Below, piece after piece: positions 1-8,491 of a stretch of DNA of 36,535 nucleotides. A program made the position numbers and the translations under genes. Under the pieces are notes generated by a model that made no database searches, was not told the origin of the DNA, and was given only the letters and a program-made list of their open reading frames with translations. Each line of letters starts with the position of its first letter. The stretch's first letter is position 1. Origin of the DNA: Bordetella parapertussis (GTDB lineage Bacteria > Pseudomonadota > Gammaproteobacteria > Burkholderiales > SG8-39); assembly GCA_945885335.1 (NCBI GenBank), contig CAMCYY010000003.1, positions 1 to 36,535 on the forward strand, in the 5' to 3' direction.

Positions 1-1
1 G

Positions 2-310
2 CTGCGCCGCCTGGATATTTTCGGGCGCTTCGGCGGCGAGGAGTTCTGCCTGCTGCTGCCGGAAACCGGCATCCAGGCGGCACTGATGGTGGCCGAGCGC
101 GCGCGCGCGGCCGTGTCCGCGATCCAGGTCACGGCCGACGGACAACCGGTGCGCTGCACCGTGAGCGCCGGGGTATCCGGAACTGAAATACATGGCGCTG
201 ACCTGGATGCCATATTGCGCGGTGCGGACAAGGCCCTGTATGCGGCCAAGCGTGCCGGGCGGGATCGCAGCATGCTCGATGGCGCCGCGCCGGCGACGTT
301 AGGGGCCTGA
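2..310 (+). CDS. Diguanylate cyclase, C-terminal part of GGDEF domain (partial)
   Basis: The frame is open from the window edge, so only the last 102 residues of a larger protein are seen. They hold the active-site motif GGEEF (nt 32-46), preceded at the usual five-residue spacing by RRLD (nt 5-16). That RxxD matches the inhibitory c-di-GMP-binding I-site, which suggests product feedback is intact. Downstream, the SAGVSG and ADKALYAAKRAGRD stretches are typical of the end of the GGDEF fold. The family makes the second messenger cyclic di-GMP from two GTP. The sensor and N-terminal parts lie outside the window, so the input signal is unknown. The protein ends soon after the domain, so no EAL domain follows. 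Confidence 0.93.
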   Translation: MRRLDIFGRFGGEEFCLLLPETGIQAALMVAERARAAVSAIQVTADGQPVRCTVSAGVSGTEIHGADLDAILRGADKALYAAKRAGRDRSMLDGAAPATLGA

Positions 311-459
311 GGGCTTGTGGAGGGGCACGACTCAGCGCTGCATGAATGCGCATGACAGCGGGGTAATTTCGGCCGGCCTCTGGATAGGGCTGGGAACATG
401 CGGTAAAGTGTTTCTGCAGTGCTTCGGAGGTCACGCCGTTCAAGTAGCGGGAGAAGCGA

Positions 460-696
460 ATGTTCGCAATTGTCTACAAGTCCGATGGTGTTCCAATCTG
501 CGTGCAGGTGGCGGGCGTGACGCCTGATCCTGTCGTGGTGTGGTCCACGGAAAGCGGCGCCAAGGCCTTCATCGACAAGAGTGGCGGTGACAGCGAGTTC
601 CAGGCGCTGGCGGTCAATGAGCAGGCGATGGAACAGTTTGCGATAGCGCTTGGCTGCCCGGTCGAGAGCATTTCCATCGAGCAGTATCCGTCCTGA
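460..696 (+). CDS. Small protein of unknown function, 78 aa
   Basis: I do not recognise this family. The gene has a good ribosome-binding site (GGAG at 449-452, 7 nt before the ATG) and is closed by a strong terminator 30 nt after its stop, which supports it as a real gene. The product is acidic and soluble, with no signal peptide or membrane segment. Its first half looks like beta strands (MFAIVYKSDG, then VVVWSTES) and its second half like a helix. The next gene, panD, converges on it. It lies about 150 nt after the GGDEF gene, so a shared transcript is possible but not shown. Confidence 0.6.
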   Translation: MFAIVYKSDGVPICVQVAGVTPDPVVVWSTESGAKAFIDKSGGDSEFQALAVNEQAMEQFAIALGCPVESISIEQYPS

Positions 697-726
697 CCTT
701 CAGTCTGGCCAGACCGGTTCTGACAT

Positions 727-754
727 AAAAAAGCGACCCGAAGGTCGCTTTTTT
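727..754. terminator. Bidirectional rho-independent terminator
   Basis: The stem GCGACC (733-738) pairs with GGTCGC (743-748) around a CGAA tetraloop. Six A precede it and six T follow, so it can end transcripts from both sides. It lies between the convergent small gene at 460-696 and panD, closing the long minus-strand pantothenate run. Confidence 0.92.
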
Positions 755-771
755 ATTGCGTCATGCAGTGA

Positions 772-1152
772 TCAGGCAATCTGCATCGGAATCTTGTTGC
801 GCTGACGCTTGATGCGGTTCTGTCCATCCACATAAACCAGTGCCGGCTTGAAGCTTTTCATTTCGGCTTCGTCGTACGTGGCGTAGGAAGCGATGATCAG
901 GATGTCGCCGGGCGAGGCCTTGCGTGCCGCCGCCCCGTTCACCGATATCAGCCCCGTGCCCCGCTCGGCGCGGATGGCATACGTGGTGAAGCGCTCGCCG
1001 TTGTTGACGTTGTAGATGTCGATCTGTTGATACTCGCGGATGTCCGCGGCTTCGAGCAGGTCCTCGTCAATGGCACAGGAGCCCTCGTAATTGAGCTCCG
1101 AGTGCGTAACGGTGACGCGATGAATCTTCGACTTCAGCATCGTGCGCTGCAT
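772..1152 (-). CDS. panD: Aspartate 1-decarboxylase
   Basis: PanD makes beta-alanine from L-aspartate for pantothenate. It is made as a proenzyme that cleaves itself between Gly and Ser to create an N-terminal pyruvoyl cofactor. Here that site is Gly24-Ser25 in YEGSCAID. The length of 126 aa equals the Escherichia coli enzyme, and the MQRTML start aligns with its N-terminus, so the first ATG was kept over the internal Met5. The ISVNGAAA and GDILIIASY stretches are family hallmarks. It is the last gene of the panB-panC-panD run, 38 nt after panC, and is followed by the terminator at 727-754. Confidence 0.97.
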   Translation of the reverse strand: MQRTMLKSKIHRVTVTHSELNYEGSCAIDEDLLEAADIREYQQIDIYNVNNGERFTTYAIRAERGTGLISVNGAAARKASPGDILIIASYATYDEAEMKSFKPALVYVDGQNRIKRQRNKIPMQIA

Positions 1153-1190
1153 GTCTGATCTCCAGTAGGCAGCAGGGGGTTACCTGGCTG

Positions 1191-2030
1191 TTATGTGGGG
1201 TCGCTACGCGCGACCTCAAGGTTATCGATAAGACGGGTTTTTCCTAACCAGACCGCTGCGACAATGACGAGGCGGTCTGTCAGGGTTGGCAATTCTAGGT
1301 CAGCTTGGTTCCGCACCGCAATATAGTCCGGTTTCCATTGATTCTGAACAAGTTTTTTCATTGCCTCAGCTTCGAGGGTGGCAAAATCCCGTCGTCCTGA
1401 GCGCAGTTCCGTTGCCAGGCGTTCCAGTGTGCGAAACAGCCGGGGTGCCTCAGCGCGTTCCGTCTCGGATAAATAGCCATTGCGCGAGGACAGCGCCAGG
1501 CCGTCCGCGGCCCGCGCTGTCTGGCCGGCGATGATGCTGATCGGCAATGCCAGTTGCTGCACCATCTGCCTCACCACCATGAGTTGCTGGTAATCCTTTT
1601 GGCCGAAGATAGCGGCCTTGGGTTGCACGATATTGAATAATTTCAGTACCACGGTGGCGACGCCGCGGAAAAATCCCGGCCGGAACTCGCCTTCTAAGAT
1701 GTTCGCAAAGGCCGGTGGCTCGACCAGGAAGGCCTGCGGCTGCGGATACAGCGCCTTTTCATCCGGTGCGAACAGCACATCCACGCCGACCGAGCGCAGC
1801 TTGTCGCAATCGGCCTCGAAGGTGCGCGGATATTGGTCGAAGTCCTCGTGCGGGGCGAACTGCAGGCGATTGACGAAAATGCTGGCCACCACGCAACTGC
1901 CATGCTCGCGTGCCTGGCGCATCAGCGCGAGGTGGCCGTCATGCAGGTTGCCCATGGTGGGCACGAAGGCGACCGACGTTTCGCGCGCGAGGCGCGCGCG
2001 CAGGTCGGCGATGCGCGGAATGATGTCCAT
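1191..2030 (-). CDS. panC: Pantothenate synthetase (pantoate--beta-alanine ligase)
   Basis: PanC joins pantoate and beta-alanine, using ATP through a pantoyl-adenylate, to give pantothenate. The 279-aa protein has the nucleotidyltransferase HxGH-type motif at residues 30-33 (HDGH, after VPTMGN), the family stretch [12 protein letters not shown] and the KMSKS-like loop LSSRNGYLS. The length is normal for the family. It starts 14 nt after the panB stop and leads into panD, so the three steps from ketopantoate to pantothenate are probably translated from one transcript, with ketopantoate reductase (panE) located elsewhere. Confidence 0.97.
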   Translation of the reverse strand: MDIIPRIADLRARLARETSVAFVPTMGNLHDGHLALMRQAREHGSCVVASIFVNRLQFAPHEDFDQYPRTFEADCDKLRSVGVDVLFAPDEKALYPQPQAFLVEPPAFANILEGEFRPGFFRGVATVVLKLFNIVQPKAAIFGQKDYQQLMVVRQMVQQLALPISIIAGQTARAADGLALSSRNGYLSETERAEAPRLFRTLERLATELRSGRRDFATLEAEAMKKLVQNQWKPDYIAVRNQADLELPTLTDRLVIVAAVWLGKTRLIDNLEVARSDPT

Positions 2031-2044
2031 GCGGCGCCTGCCGG

Positions 2045-2863
2045 CTAGAACCCGTGTTCGGGGCCGGGGAAGCTGCCATCGCGCACGGCGTCGCAGTAGC
2101 GCTTCACCGCATCGCCGATGCTGGACGAGCCTTCCATGAAGTTGCGCACAAAGCGCGCCTTCTTGCCGGGGAACACATTCAGCATGTCATGCAGCACCAG
2201 TACCTGGCCGGAGCAGCCGGCGCCGGCGCCGATGCCAATCGTGGGGATGCGCAACGCGTTGGTGACGCGCGTGGCCAGTGCAGCGGGAATCGCCTCCATC
2301 AGCAGCATCTGCGCGCCGGCATCTTCGAGGAGGTGCGCATCGGCGAGCAGCTTTGCTGCGGCCTCCACGCCCTTTCCCTGCACGCGGTAGCCACCCAGCG
2401 TGTGCACCGATTGCGGCGTTAGACCGATGTGTGCGCACACCGGGATGCCGCGCGCGACGAGAAAGTGCACGGTTTCGACGAAATCGGCGCCGCCCTCCAG
2501 CTTCACCATCTGCGCGCCGGCGGCCATCAGCGTGACGGCATTGCGAAACGCCTGCTGCGGCGATTCCTGATAGCTGCCAAAGGGCATGTCGGCAACGACG
2601 AAGGCGCGCGTCGAGCCGCGCACTACGCAGCTGGTGTGATAGGCGATCTGTTCCACCGTGACCGGCAGCGTCGAATCATGGCCCTGCAGCACCATGCCTA
2701 GCGAATCGCCGATCAGCAGCATGTCCACGCCAATCGAGTCGAGCAGCGCGGCAAAACTGGCGTCGTAGCAGGTGAGCATGGCAATGCGCGTGTTCTCGGC
2801 GCGCATTTTCGCGAGATTGCTGATGGTCAGCCGCGCCATCCGGAGGTCCTGGTTATAGGCCAC
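2045..2863 (-). CDS. panB: 3-methyl-2-oxobutanoate hydroxymethyltransferase
   Basis: PanB adds a hydroxymethyl group from methylene-tetrahydrofolate to 2-oxoisovalerate, giving ketopantoate, the first committed step to pantothenate and CoA. The family signatures are clear: LTCYDASFA, the metal-site region [12 protein letters not shown] and [17 protein letters not shown] near the C-terminus. The 272-aa length is normal. Met9 (start at 2839, MARLTISNL) is an alternative start that fits many homologues equally well. The gene follows the deoxynucleoside kinase by 33 nt and precedes panC by 14 nt. Its folate-dependent chemistry sits well beside folK upstream. Confidence 0.97.
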   Translation of the reverse strand: MAYNQDLRMARLTISNLAKMRAENTRIAMLTCYDASFAALLDSIGVDMLLIGDSLGMVLQGHDSTLPVTVEQIAYHTSCVVRGSTRAFVVADMPFGSYQESPQQAFRNAVTLMAAGAQMVKLEGGADFVETVHFLVARGIPVCAHIGLTPQSVHTLGGYRVQGKGVEAAAKLLADAHLLEDAGAQMLLMEAIPAALATRVTNALRIPTIGIGAGAGCSGQVLVLHDMLNVFPGKKARFVRNFMEGSSSIGDAVKRYCDAVRDGSFPGPEHGF

Positions 2864-2896
2864 GGTGAGTCCTTCCTGTCTGGGTGGTGCCTGGAT

Positions 2897-3538
2897 TCAG
2901 TCGCCGAAATTGAAGAACTCGCGTCCGCCGCGCATCGCGCCAGCACGCTCGATCAACAGGTCAAGATCCTGCTCGCTATCGACGAAGTTGAGTCGTTCCG
3001 AATTCACGATCAGTACCGGGCTCGCATTGTACTGGTAGAAAAAGCGGCTGTAACTTTCCGCCAGAACGGCCAGGTAATTGACTGAAATGCCATGCTCGAA
3101 CTCGGCGGCACGCCGGCGCACGCGTTCGGCCAGCACGTTCGGCTCGGCGTGCAGGTAGATCACCAGGTCTGCCTTGGGTACCTGCAGCTGCAGCGTGTCG
3201 TAAATCTGCTGGTACAGACGCAGTTCCTCGGTGGACAGTGTCAGGCGCGCGAACAGCGGGTCTTTTTCGAGCAGGAAGTCACCCACTGTCACCTTTGAGA
3301 ACAGGCTCATCTGGGCCAGTTCCTGCAATTGGCTCATGCGCTGGAACAGGAAGAACAGTTGCGTCGGCAGCGCCCAGCGCTGCATGTCCTGATAGAAGCG
3401 GGCGAGGAAGGGATTCTGCTCGGGACGTTCCAGCAGCGTCTCGGCCTCGAGGCGTCCGGCCAGCTTGCGCGCAAGGCTGGTCTTGCCCACGCCGATCGGG
3501 CCTTCAACGACGATGTAACGGTACTTGGACAGTGACAT
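2897..3538 (-). CDS. Deoxynucleoside kinase family protein (deoxyadenosine/deoxyguanosine kinase-like)
   Basis: This 213-aa protein belongs to the dNK/dGK P-loop family, which phosphorylates deoxynucleosides with ATP. The Walker A motif GPIGVGKT is at residues 13-20, an arginine-rich lid (ERVRRR) follows near residue 130, and the tail NSERLNFVDSEQDLDLLIERA is typical. A gene of this family between folK and panB is a recurring arrangement in beta- and gammaproteobacteria. Its actual substrate in these bacteria is not established by the sequence. It is co-directional with panB, 33 nt downstream of it. Confidence 0.88.
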   Translation of the reverse strand: MSLSKYRYIVVEGPIGVGKTSLARKLAGRLEAETLLERPEQNPFLARFYQDMQRWALPTQLFFLFQRMSQLQELAQMSLFSKVTVGDFLLEKDPLFARLTLSTEELRLYQQIYDTLQLQVPKADLVIYLHAEPNVLAERVRRRAAEFEHGISVNYLAVLAESYSRFFYQYNASPVLIVNSERLNFVDSEQDLDLLIERAGAMRGGREFFNFGD

Positions 3539-3580
3539 TGAACTCAGGGGCGGGGACAGGGGTGGAAAAGTCGGTCGCCG

Positions 3581-3832
3581 TCAGCTTCTGAAGATGAAAT
3601 ACACCGCGCCCATGATACACAAGGCCGCCCACAGATAATCGAGCTTCAGCGGCCGCTCCATGCAGAACAGCGCGATGCCCCAGCTGATCAGCGCGGCGAT
3701 CAGCACCGGTTTGCTCGCCAGGTTCTTCAGGTGTGCATACCAAGCGAAGGTCATGAACAGGTTGGAGATCGCAAGCAGGCCGACGGTCTGCGCCAGCACG
3801 GGCATCTGTAGAAAAAACGACAGGGGGTTCAT
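3581..3832 (-). CDS. DUF486 (DMT-type) small membrane protein with internal in-frame deletion
   Basis: The product matches the two ends of the DUF486 family: the N-terminal half QTVGLLAISNLFMTFAWYAH and the C-terminal PLKLDYLWAALCIMGAVYF. From my knowledge of the family, about 35 residues (the segment after WGIALF that runs through the next hydrophobic helix) normally lie between these parts. Here WGIALF runs directly into CMERPLKLDYLW, giving 83 residues instead of about 110-117. The frame is kept. Met at 3832 was chosen because it begins the conserved part and overlaps the folK stop by 4 nt (ATGA). The function of the family is unknown. The protein may be non-functional or may keep three of four helices. 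Confidence 0.78.
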   Translation of the reverse strand: MNPLSFFLQMPVLAQTVGLLAISNLFMTFAWYAHLKNLASKPVLIAALISWGIALFCMERPLKLDYLWAALCIMGAVYFIFRS

Positions 3833-4320
3833 GTCGGCAGCCGCTCTACGCGTTGGTCCAGGGATTTGGCCAGCCAGTCGCTGGCGGGGCCGCGGCCGGG
3901 GATGACGCAATACGGGGTGATCTCGACCAGCGGGTCGAGCACGAAGCGACGCTCATGCATGCGCGGATGTGGCACGGCGAGGCCGGGCTCGGCGATGACC
4001 TGATCGTCATAGAGCAGCAGGTCGAGGTCCAGCGTGCGCGGCGCATTGGCAATGACAGGGAGGCTGCGTTCGCGCCCCTGGGTCAGTTCGATTGCGAGCA
4101 GGGCGTCAAGCAGTGCGCGTGGCGCGAGGGTGGTCTGGATCAGCGCTGCGGCATTGTAGAAGTCCGGCTGATCGGTCTTGCCGACCGGGGCGGTGCGATA
4201 AACGGATGAACTGCGCAGCAAGGCAGAGTCGGGCAGGGCGGCAAGCGCGTCGAAGGCGGCGGCGATGCGTGCGCGCGGATCGCCCAGGTTCGCGCCAATG
4301 CCGATGAGCGCGGGGGTCAA
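3829..4320 (-). CDS. folK: 2-amino-4-hydroxy-6-hydroxymethyldihydropteridine pyrophosphokinase
   Basis: FolK transfers pyrophosphate from ATP to hydroxymethyl-dihydropterin in folate synthesis. The 163-aa protein opens with the family start IGIGANLGDP. It holds the magnesium-site signature PRTLDLDLLLY (residues 94-104, Asp98 and Asp100) and PHPRMHERRFVLDPL (118-132). It begins 14 nt after the pcnB stop, and the pcnB-folK order is typical of beta- and gammaproteobacteria. Its 3' end overlaps the DUF486 gene by 4 nt, so those two are probably translationally coupled. Confidence 0.96.
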   Translation of the reverse strand: MTPALIGIGANLGDPRARIAAAFDALAALPDSALLRSSSVYRTAPVGKTDQPDFYNAAALIQTTLAPRALLDALLAIELTQGRERSLPVIANAPRTLDLDLLLYDDQVIAEPGLAVPHPRMHERRFVLDPLVEITPYCVIPGRGPASDWLAKSLDQRVERLPT

Positions 4321-4334
4321 TGCCGGCTCCGGTG

Positions 4335-5684
4335 TCAGCTTGCGGGTGCCGCCGGCGGCGTGCCGCCTGCATCATCCGCGCCGTCACCGCCGGGCTTGCG
4401 CGGGCGCCGGCGGCGACGCGGGCGCTTTTCGTCGAGTGCGGCGGGTTTCAGCATGTCTTCGCGCACGTCGGGCGAGGCATGCTGGAATTTTTCCCACCAC
4501 TCGGTCAGTTCCGCCGGGCATTCGCCGCTTGCAGAGCGCAGCGCGAGGAAGTCGTAGCCGACGCGAAAGCGCTCGTTCTCCAGCAGCCCGAACGGGCGCT
4601 TGCCGCTGCGCTGTTCGAAGCGCGGCTGCAGCAGCCAGATTTCCTTCATCATCGCCGTAAAACGGCGCGGGATCGCGAGCTTGTCGGTTTGCTTGTCGAG
4701 CACATGGTCCATGGCGAGGTGCAAGGCGGCAATCGGGCGGGCGTTCTGTTGCGCCTTGTTCCACGCCGGCAGCACTTCGTGCCACAGCAGCGAGGCGAAC
4801 AGGAAGGCCGGCGAAACCGGATTGCCGGCGCGCACGCGTTCATCGGTTTCGCCCAGCGCCAGCATGACGAAGCGCTCTCCCATGGGTTGCTCGAGGATGA
4901 CATCCAGCATGGGTAGCAGGCCATGGTGCAGCCCCGCTTCGCGCAGTTCGCGCACGCAGGGACCGGCATGGCCCGAGAGCAGCAACTTCAGCATTTCATC
5001 GAACAACCGCGCCGCGGGCACATTTTCGATCAACTTGGCCATGTCGGCGATCGGCGCCCGAGTGGCGGGGTCGATCGTGAACTGCAGCTTCGCGGCGAAA
5101 CGCGCCGCGCGCAGCATGCGCACCGGGTCCTCGCGGAAGCGCGCGCGCGGGTCGCCGATGATGCGAACCGATTTCTTCTTGATGTCGCGAAGGCCGTTAT
5201 GGAAGTCGAGGATGGACTCGTCGTGCGGGTCGTAATACATGGCGTTGACCGTGAAGTCGCGCCTTGCCGCATCTTCTTCGCGGTTGCCGTAGACGTTGTC
5301 GCGCAGCACCCTGCCGTGCTCGTCGGTATCTGACGAATCGCCGGCGCGGAAGGTCGAGACCTCGATGGTTTCGGCGCCGAACATGCAATGCACCAGCTTG
5401 AAGCGCCGGCCGATCAGGCGCGAGCGCCGGAACAGGCGGTGCACTTCCTCGGGCAGGGCGTCGGTGGCGACGTCGTAGTCTTTGGGTGGCACGCTCAGCA
5501 GCAGGTCGCGCACCGCGCCACCGACAACATAGGCCGAATAACCGGCCTGCTGCAGTACTTCACAGGTTTTGCGCGCGCCATGGGACAGGGATTCGCGCCG
5601 CACGCCATGCTTGCTCACGGGAATGACGGAAGGTCCGGATCGGGAGTCCAGCCTGAGTACGCGTCGGATGAATTTCTTGATCAA
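4335..5684 (-). CDS. pcnB: Poly(A) polymerase I
   Basis: PcnB adds 3' poly(A) tails to RNA and so marks it for decay. The nucleotidyltransferase core shows GGAVRD (residues 55-60) and the catalytic aspartates in KDYDV (69 and 71). The stretch GRRFKLVH (92-99) separates poly(A) polymerases from the closely related CCA-adding enzymes, supporting this call. RRDFTVNAMYYD follows. The C-terminus is strongly basic (KRPRRRRRPRKPGG), as expected for RNA binding. The length of 449 aa is normal. Start MIKKFIRRVLRL matches the usual basic N-terminus. A 183-nt gap upstream separates it from the HAD gene and could hold its own promoter, though I see no clear one. Confidence 0.96.
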   Translation of the reverse strand: MIKKFIRRVLRLDSRSGPSVIPVSKHGVRRESLSHGARKTCEVLQQAGYSAYVVGGAVRDLLLSVPPKDYDVATDALPEEVHRLFRRSRLIGRRFKLVHCMFGAETIEVSTFRAGDSSDTDEHGRVLRDNVYGNREEDAARRDFTVNAMYYDPHDESILDFHNGLRDIKKKSVRIIGDPRARFREDPVRMLRAARFAAKLQFTIDPATRAPIADMAKLIENVPAARLFDEMLKLLLSGHAGPCVRELREAGLHHGLLPMLDVILEQPMGERFVMLALGETDERVRAGNPVSPAFLFASLLWHEVLPAWNKAQQNARPIAALHLAMDHVLDKQTDKLAIPRRFTAMMKEIWLLQPRFEQRSGKRPFGLLENERFRVGYDFLALRSASGECPAELTEWWEKFQHASPDVREDMLKPAALDEKRPRRRRRPRKPGGDGADDAGGTPPAAPAS

Positions 5685-5867
5685 ATTGGAACGAAAAATC
5701 GCGGAATGAGAGACCAGCTGCGGAACAGGGTGTTCAGAACCGGGCGCAAGGTGTCGTGCTCCAGTCCGTCGTCCTGATTTCTTTGTAGTTCGGAGGTCTG
5801 TTGTACAGAGCCCGTGTCAAACCGGGGCCATGATACTCCATCTGCCCGGTCCGGAAGGTGCCGCGGC

Positions 5868-6572
5868 TCATGCGGCGCCCCCATCCATAGGTGCCAACGG
5901 TTGCAACGGGGGGCGCAGGCTGATTACCGGCCAGCCGCGCGTCGCAGCCACGCTTCGCAGGGTGTCGTCCGGGTCCACCGCAACCGGCTTCGCCACCCGC
6001 TCCAGCAGCGGCAAGTCGTTCAGCGAGTCACTGTAGAACCAGGTCTGCGGGAACTCGCCCCAGGCATGGCCGAGCGAGGTCAGCCATTCATCCACGCGCA
6101 CCAGCTTGCCTTCACGGAAGCTTGGTGTGCCGTGCGGCTTGCCGGTATAGCGGCCATCGCGTTCTTCCAGTTCGGTGCCAACCAGGTGCGGGATGCCGAA
6201 CGCGCGCGCGATCGGCGTGGTGATGAAGGTGTTCGTCGCGGTGACGATGGCGCACAGGCTGCCTTCATCGAGGTGGCGCGAAACCAGCGCCTTTGCCGCC
6301 GCGCCCATCAGCGGACGGATGCGGGACTGCATGAACTCAGCATGCCAGCGATCCAGTTGCGCGCGCGGATGCGCGGCCAGCGGAGCCAGCTGGAAGTCGA
6401 GGAACTCGACAATGTCCAGTTTGCCCGTCTTGTACAGACGGAAGAACTCGTTGTTGCGCGCTTCGTACTTGGCGCCATCCAGGACGCCTTTGTCGATCAG
6501 GAAGCGCGCCCATTCGTAATCGCTGTCTCCATCGAGCAGCGTGTTGTCCAGATCAAACAGCACCAGGTTCAA
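5868..6572 (-). CDS. HAD superfamily subfamily IB hydrolase
   Basis: This is a 234-aa phosphatase-type HAD protein of the SerB-like IB group. Motif I is FDLDNTLL with Asp7 and Asp9, motif II is VTATN (Thr111), motif III contains GKLVRV (Lys156) and motif IV is SDSLNDLPLL (181-190). The cap segment between motifs I and II is helical, as in IB enzymes. It lies 15 nt after hda, and this pairing is common in betaproteobacteria. Its substrate cannot be read from sequence; a phosphoserine- or histidinol-phosphate-type small molecule is plausible. Confidence 0.92.
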   Translation of the reverse strand: MNLVLFDLDNTLLDGDSDYEWARFLIDKGVLDGAKYEARNNEFFRLYKTGKLDIVEFLDFQLAPLAAHPRAQLDRWHAEFMQSRIRPLMGAAAKALVSRHLDEGSLCAIVTATNTFITTPIARAFGIPHLVGTELEERDGRYTGKPHGTPSFREGKLVRVDEWLTSLGHAWGEFPQTWFYSDSLNDLPLLERVAKPVAVDPDDTLRSVAATRGWPVISLRPPLQPLAPMDGGAA

Positions 6573-6587
6573 GGCTTCATTCTCCGT

Positions 6588-7262
6588 TCATTTTTCCGCG
6601 GCAATCAGCGCCAGCACTTCACGCAGCAGCGGCTGCGTGATCGGCCGCTTGCGCTCCAGCGAGACGCGGTCCAGCGTGTCCACCACCGCCATCTGCGTGC
6701 CCATGTCGCGCGTGACGTGCGTGAGCAGGTAGTCGATGAGTTCGGGGGCGAGGGCGAGGCCGCGCTGACGGCCGTGTTCGCTGAGGGCGGCGCGCTTTTC
6801 CTCGTCGGAGAGCGGCTCCACGCGAAGCACCACGCCGGCACCGAGGCGTGTGCGCAGGTCTTCGCGCAGCGGCAGTTCGGCCGGCGGCCGGTCGCCGGCA
6901 CTGAGCAGCATGCCGCCGCTGGTGCGAAAGCGGTTGTAAAGATCGAATAACGCAAGCTGGCCCACCATGTCGAGCTGGTGCGCATCATCGGCGGCGACCA
7001 CGGAGGCATCGGCCGGCATGCTCTCGCCGGCTGCGATATAGATGGCCGGCGTGCCGTTGCGCGCAGCATCCGCGGCGAAGGCGCGCAGCAGGTGCGATTT
7101 GCCGCTGCCGCGCGGGCCCCATAGATAGACAAAATGCTCATTGCCGTCGAGCGCGTGGCGCAGTGCGGCCAACGTTGCCAGGGTGGCTTCGTTGCGTCCG
7201 GCAAAGAAAGTGTCGAAGGTCGGCTCGGGGGCAGGTGCGAGCGCGAGAGTCAGCTGCTGCAT
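6588..7262 (-). CDS. hda: DnaA regulatory inactivator Hda
   Basis: Hda works with the DNA-loaded sliding clamp to stimulate ATP hydrolysis by DnaA, preventing over-initiation of replication. The 224-aa protein is an AAA+ domain like DnaA domain III and lacks the DnaA DNA-binding domain. Its N-terminus MQQLTLAL fits the clamp-binding motif (QLxL). Walker A is GPRGSGKS (49-56) and Walker B is VVAADD (88-93). The start overlaps the permease stop by one base (TGATG), so the two are probably translationally coupled, and the HAD gene follows 15 nt later. Confidence 0.95.
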   Translation of the reverse strand: MQQLTLALAPAPEPTFDTFFAGRNEATLATLAALRHALDGNEHFVYLWGPRGSGKSHLLRAFAADAARNGTPAIYIAAGESMPADASVVAADDAHQLDMVGQLALFDLYNRFRTSGGMLLSAGDRPPAELPLREDLRTRLGAGVVLRVEPLSDEEKRAALSEHGRQRGLALAPELIDYLLTHVTRDMGTQMAVVDTLDRVSLERKRPITQPLLREVLALIAAEK

Positions 7263-8389
7263 CAGGTGGCGTCATCCCTGTGGTTTGCTGCCTCATCCGT
7301 ACTGATGACTTTTACGGTCGGATCCTTTTCCGGCTCCTTGTACAGGTCGCTTGTCAGGTAGTGCGCCTTCACCTTGCGCAGGGCCACCAGCAGCACGGCG
7401 CTGGCCGGAAGCGCGAGCAGCAGGCCGAGGAAGCCAAATACCTGGCCAAAGGCGAGCAGGGCGAAGATCACCGCCAGCGGATGCAGGCCGATGCGCTCGC
7501 CCACCAGCTTGGGTACCACGATATAGCCTTCCATCAACTGCCCGGTCACGAACACGGCCAGCACCCAGGCCACACCGGTCCATTCGGAGAATTGCATGAG
7601 CGCGGCCAGCATGGCCAGCATCAGGCCGGTGATGCTGCCCAGGTAGGGCACGAACACCAGCACGCCGGTGATGATGCCGATCGGAAGGAAGAACTCCAGC
7701 CCGGTGAACCACAGCGCGATGGTATAGAACCCGGCCATCACCAGGATCACCAGAATCTGGCCATGCAGGTACTGGCCCAGCGCCTCATCGGCCTCGGTAA
7801 TGAAGTTGCCCACCCCCTCGCGCCGTCCCGGCGGAATCAGGCGCACGATGCGCCGCTGCATTTCCTCCCAGTCGCGCATGAGGTAGAACTGCACCACGGG
7901 CACCAGCACCAGATTGGCCAGCAGGCCGACCAGTCCGAGTCCGCCCAGCCTGAGCGAATTGAGCAGCTTGCCGCCCAGGCCCTCGGTGGTCTTGATCATC
8001 TCGCCCATCTGCACCTTGAGGACGTCCGGATCAAGGTTGACGGTAAAGCCGGTTTTCTCGGCAATCCAGGGCGCAAGCGTGACATTCAGGTGATCCAGAA
8101 AGGCCGGTGTCTTTTCGATGGCCATGGACAGTTCACGCAACAGCAGCGGCAGCACCGTGAATACCATGATCACGGCGACCAGCGCCTCCAGCAGCAGTGC
8201 CAGGATGACGGCCGCCGTGCGGGGAATGCGCCGGCTCATGCGCAGGACCAGCGGCTGGCCGACGTAGGCGAGGATGGCGGCGAGAAAAAAAGGTGTTACC
8301 ACCGGACCCAGCACGTACAGCAATATGACCACGGCTGCGGCAATGCCCAGCCAGGCAAGGTTGCGGGATTCGTCTTCGCGCCGATCCAT
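7262..8389 (-). CDS. AI-2E family transporter (PerM-like permease)
   Basis: This 375-aa integral membrane protein has about eight hydrophobic segments, beginning with a pair near residues 10-50. It shows family features such as LAYVGQPLVLRM, GVLVFVPYLGSITG and VGERIGLHPLAVIFALLAFGQVFGFLGLLLALPASA. Members export autoinducer-2, sodium/protons or unknown solutes; the family name alone does not prove AI-2 transport. A gene of this family divergent from purM and leading into hda is a standard betaproteobacterial arrangement. The divergent gap to purM is only about 100 nt and must contain both promoters. Confidence 0.93.
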   Translation of the reverse strand: MDRREDESRNLAWLGIAAAVVILLYVLGPVVTPFFLAAILAYVGQPLVLRMSRRIPRTAAVILALLLEALVAVIMVFTVLPLLLRELSMAIEKTPAFLDHLNVTLAPWIAEKTGFTVNLDPDVLKVQMGEMIKTTEGLGGKLLNSLRLGGLGLVGLLANLVLVPVVQFYLMRDWEEMQRRIVRLIPPGRREGVGNFITEADEALGQYLHGQILVILVMAGFYTIALWFTGLEFFLPIGIITGVLVFVPYLGSITGLMLAMLAALMQFSEWTGVAWVLAVFVTGQLMEGYIVVPKLVGERIGLHPLAVIFALLAFGQVFGFLGLLLALPASAVLLVALRKVKAHYLTSDLYKEPEKDPTVKVISTDEAANHRDDAT

Positions 8390-8491
8390 TTAAAGTAAAA
8401 TCCTCATGATTACGCTGGAAATATGCCCCAGTGCCGCATTCAGCCCGCATTGTAACCGTCCCCAACCGCATCCATACCTTTCGAGTCCGCC

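Noticed and set aside
129..443. Minus-strand 104-codon frame overlapping the GGDEF end
   Set aside because: Its first third looks somewhat protein-like (GVTSEALQKHF), but it overlaps the GGDEF coding end, lacks a clear ribosome-binding site and matches nothing I know.
5814..6950. 378-codon plus-strand frame across the HAD and hda genes
   Set aside because: It spans two well-supported genes on the other strand, and its Arg/Gln/Val-rich product has no family features.
7163..8398. 411-codon plus-strand frame opposite the permease
   Set aside because: His/Gln-rich composition and full overlap with the AI-2E family gene mark it as a shadow.
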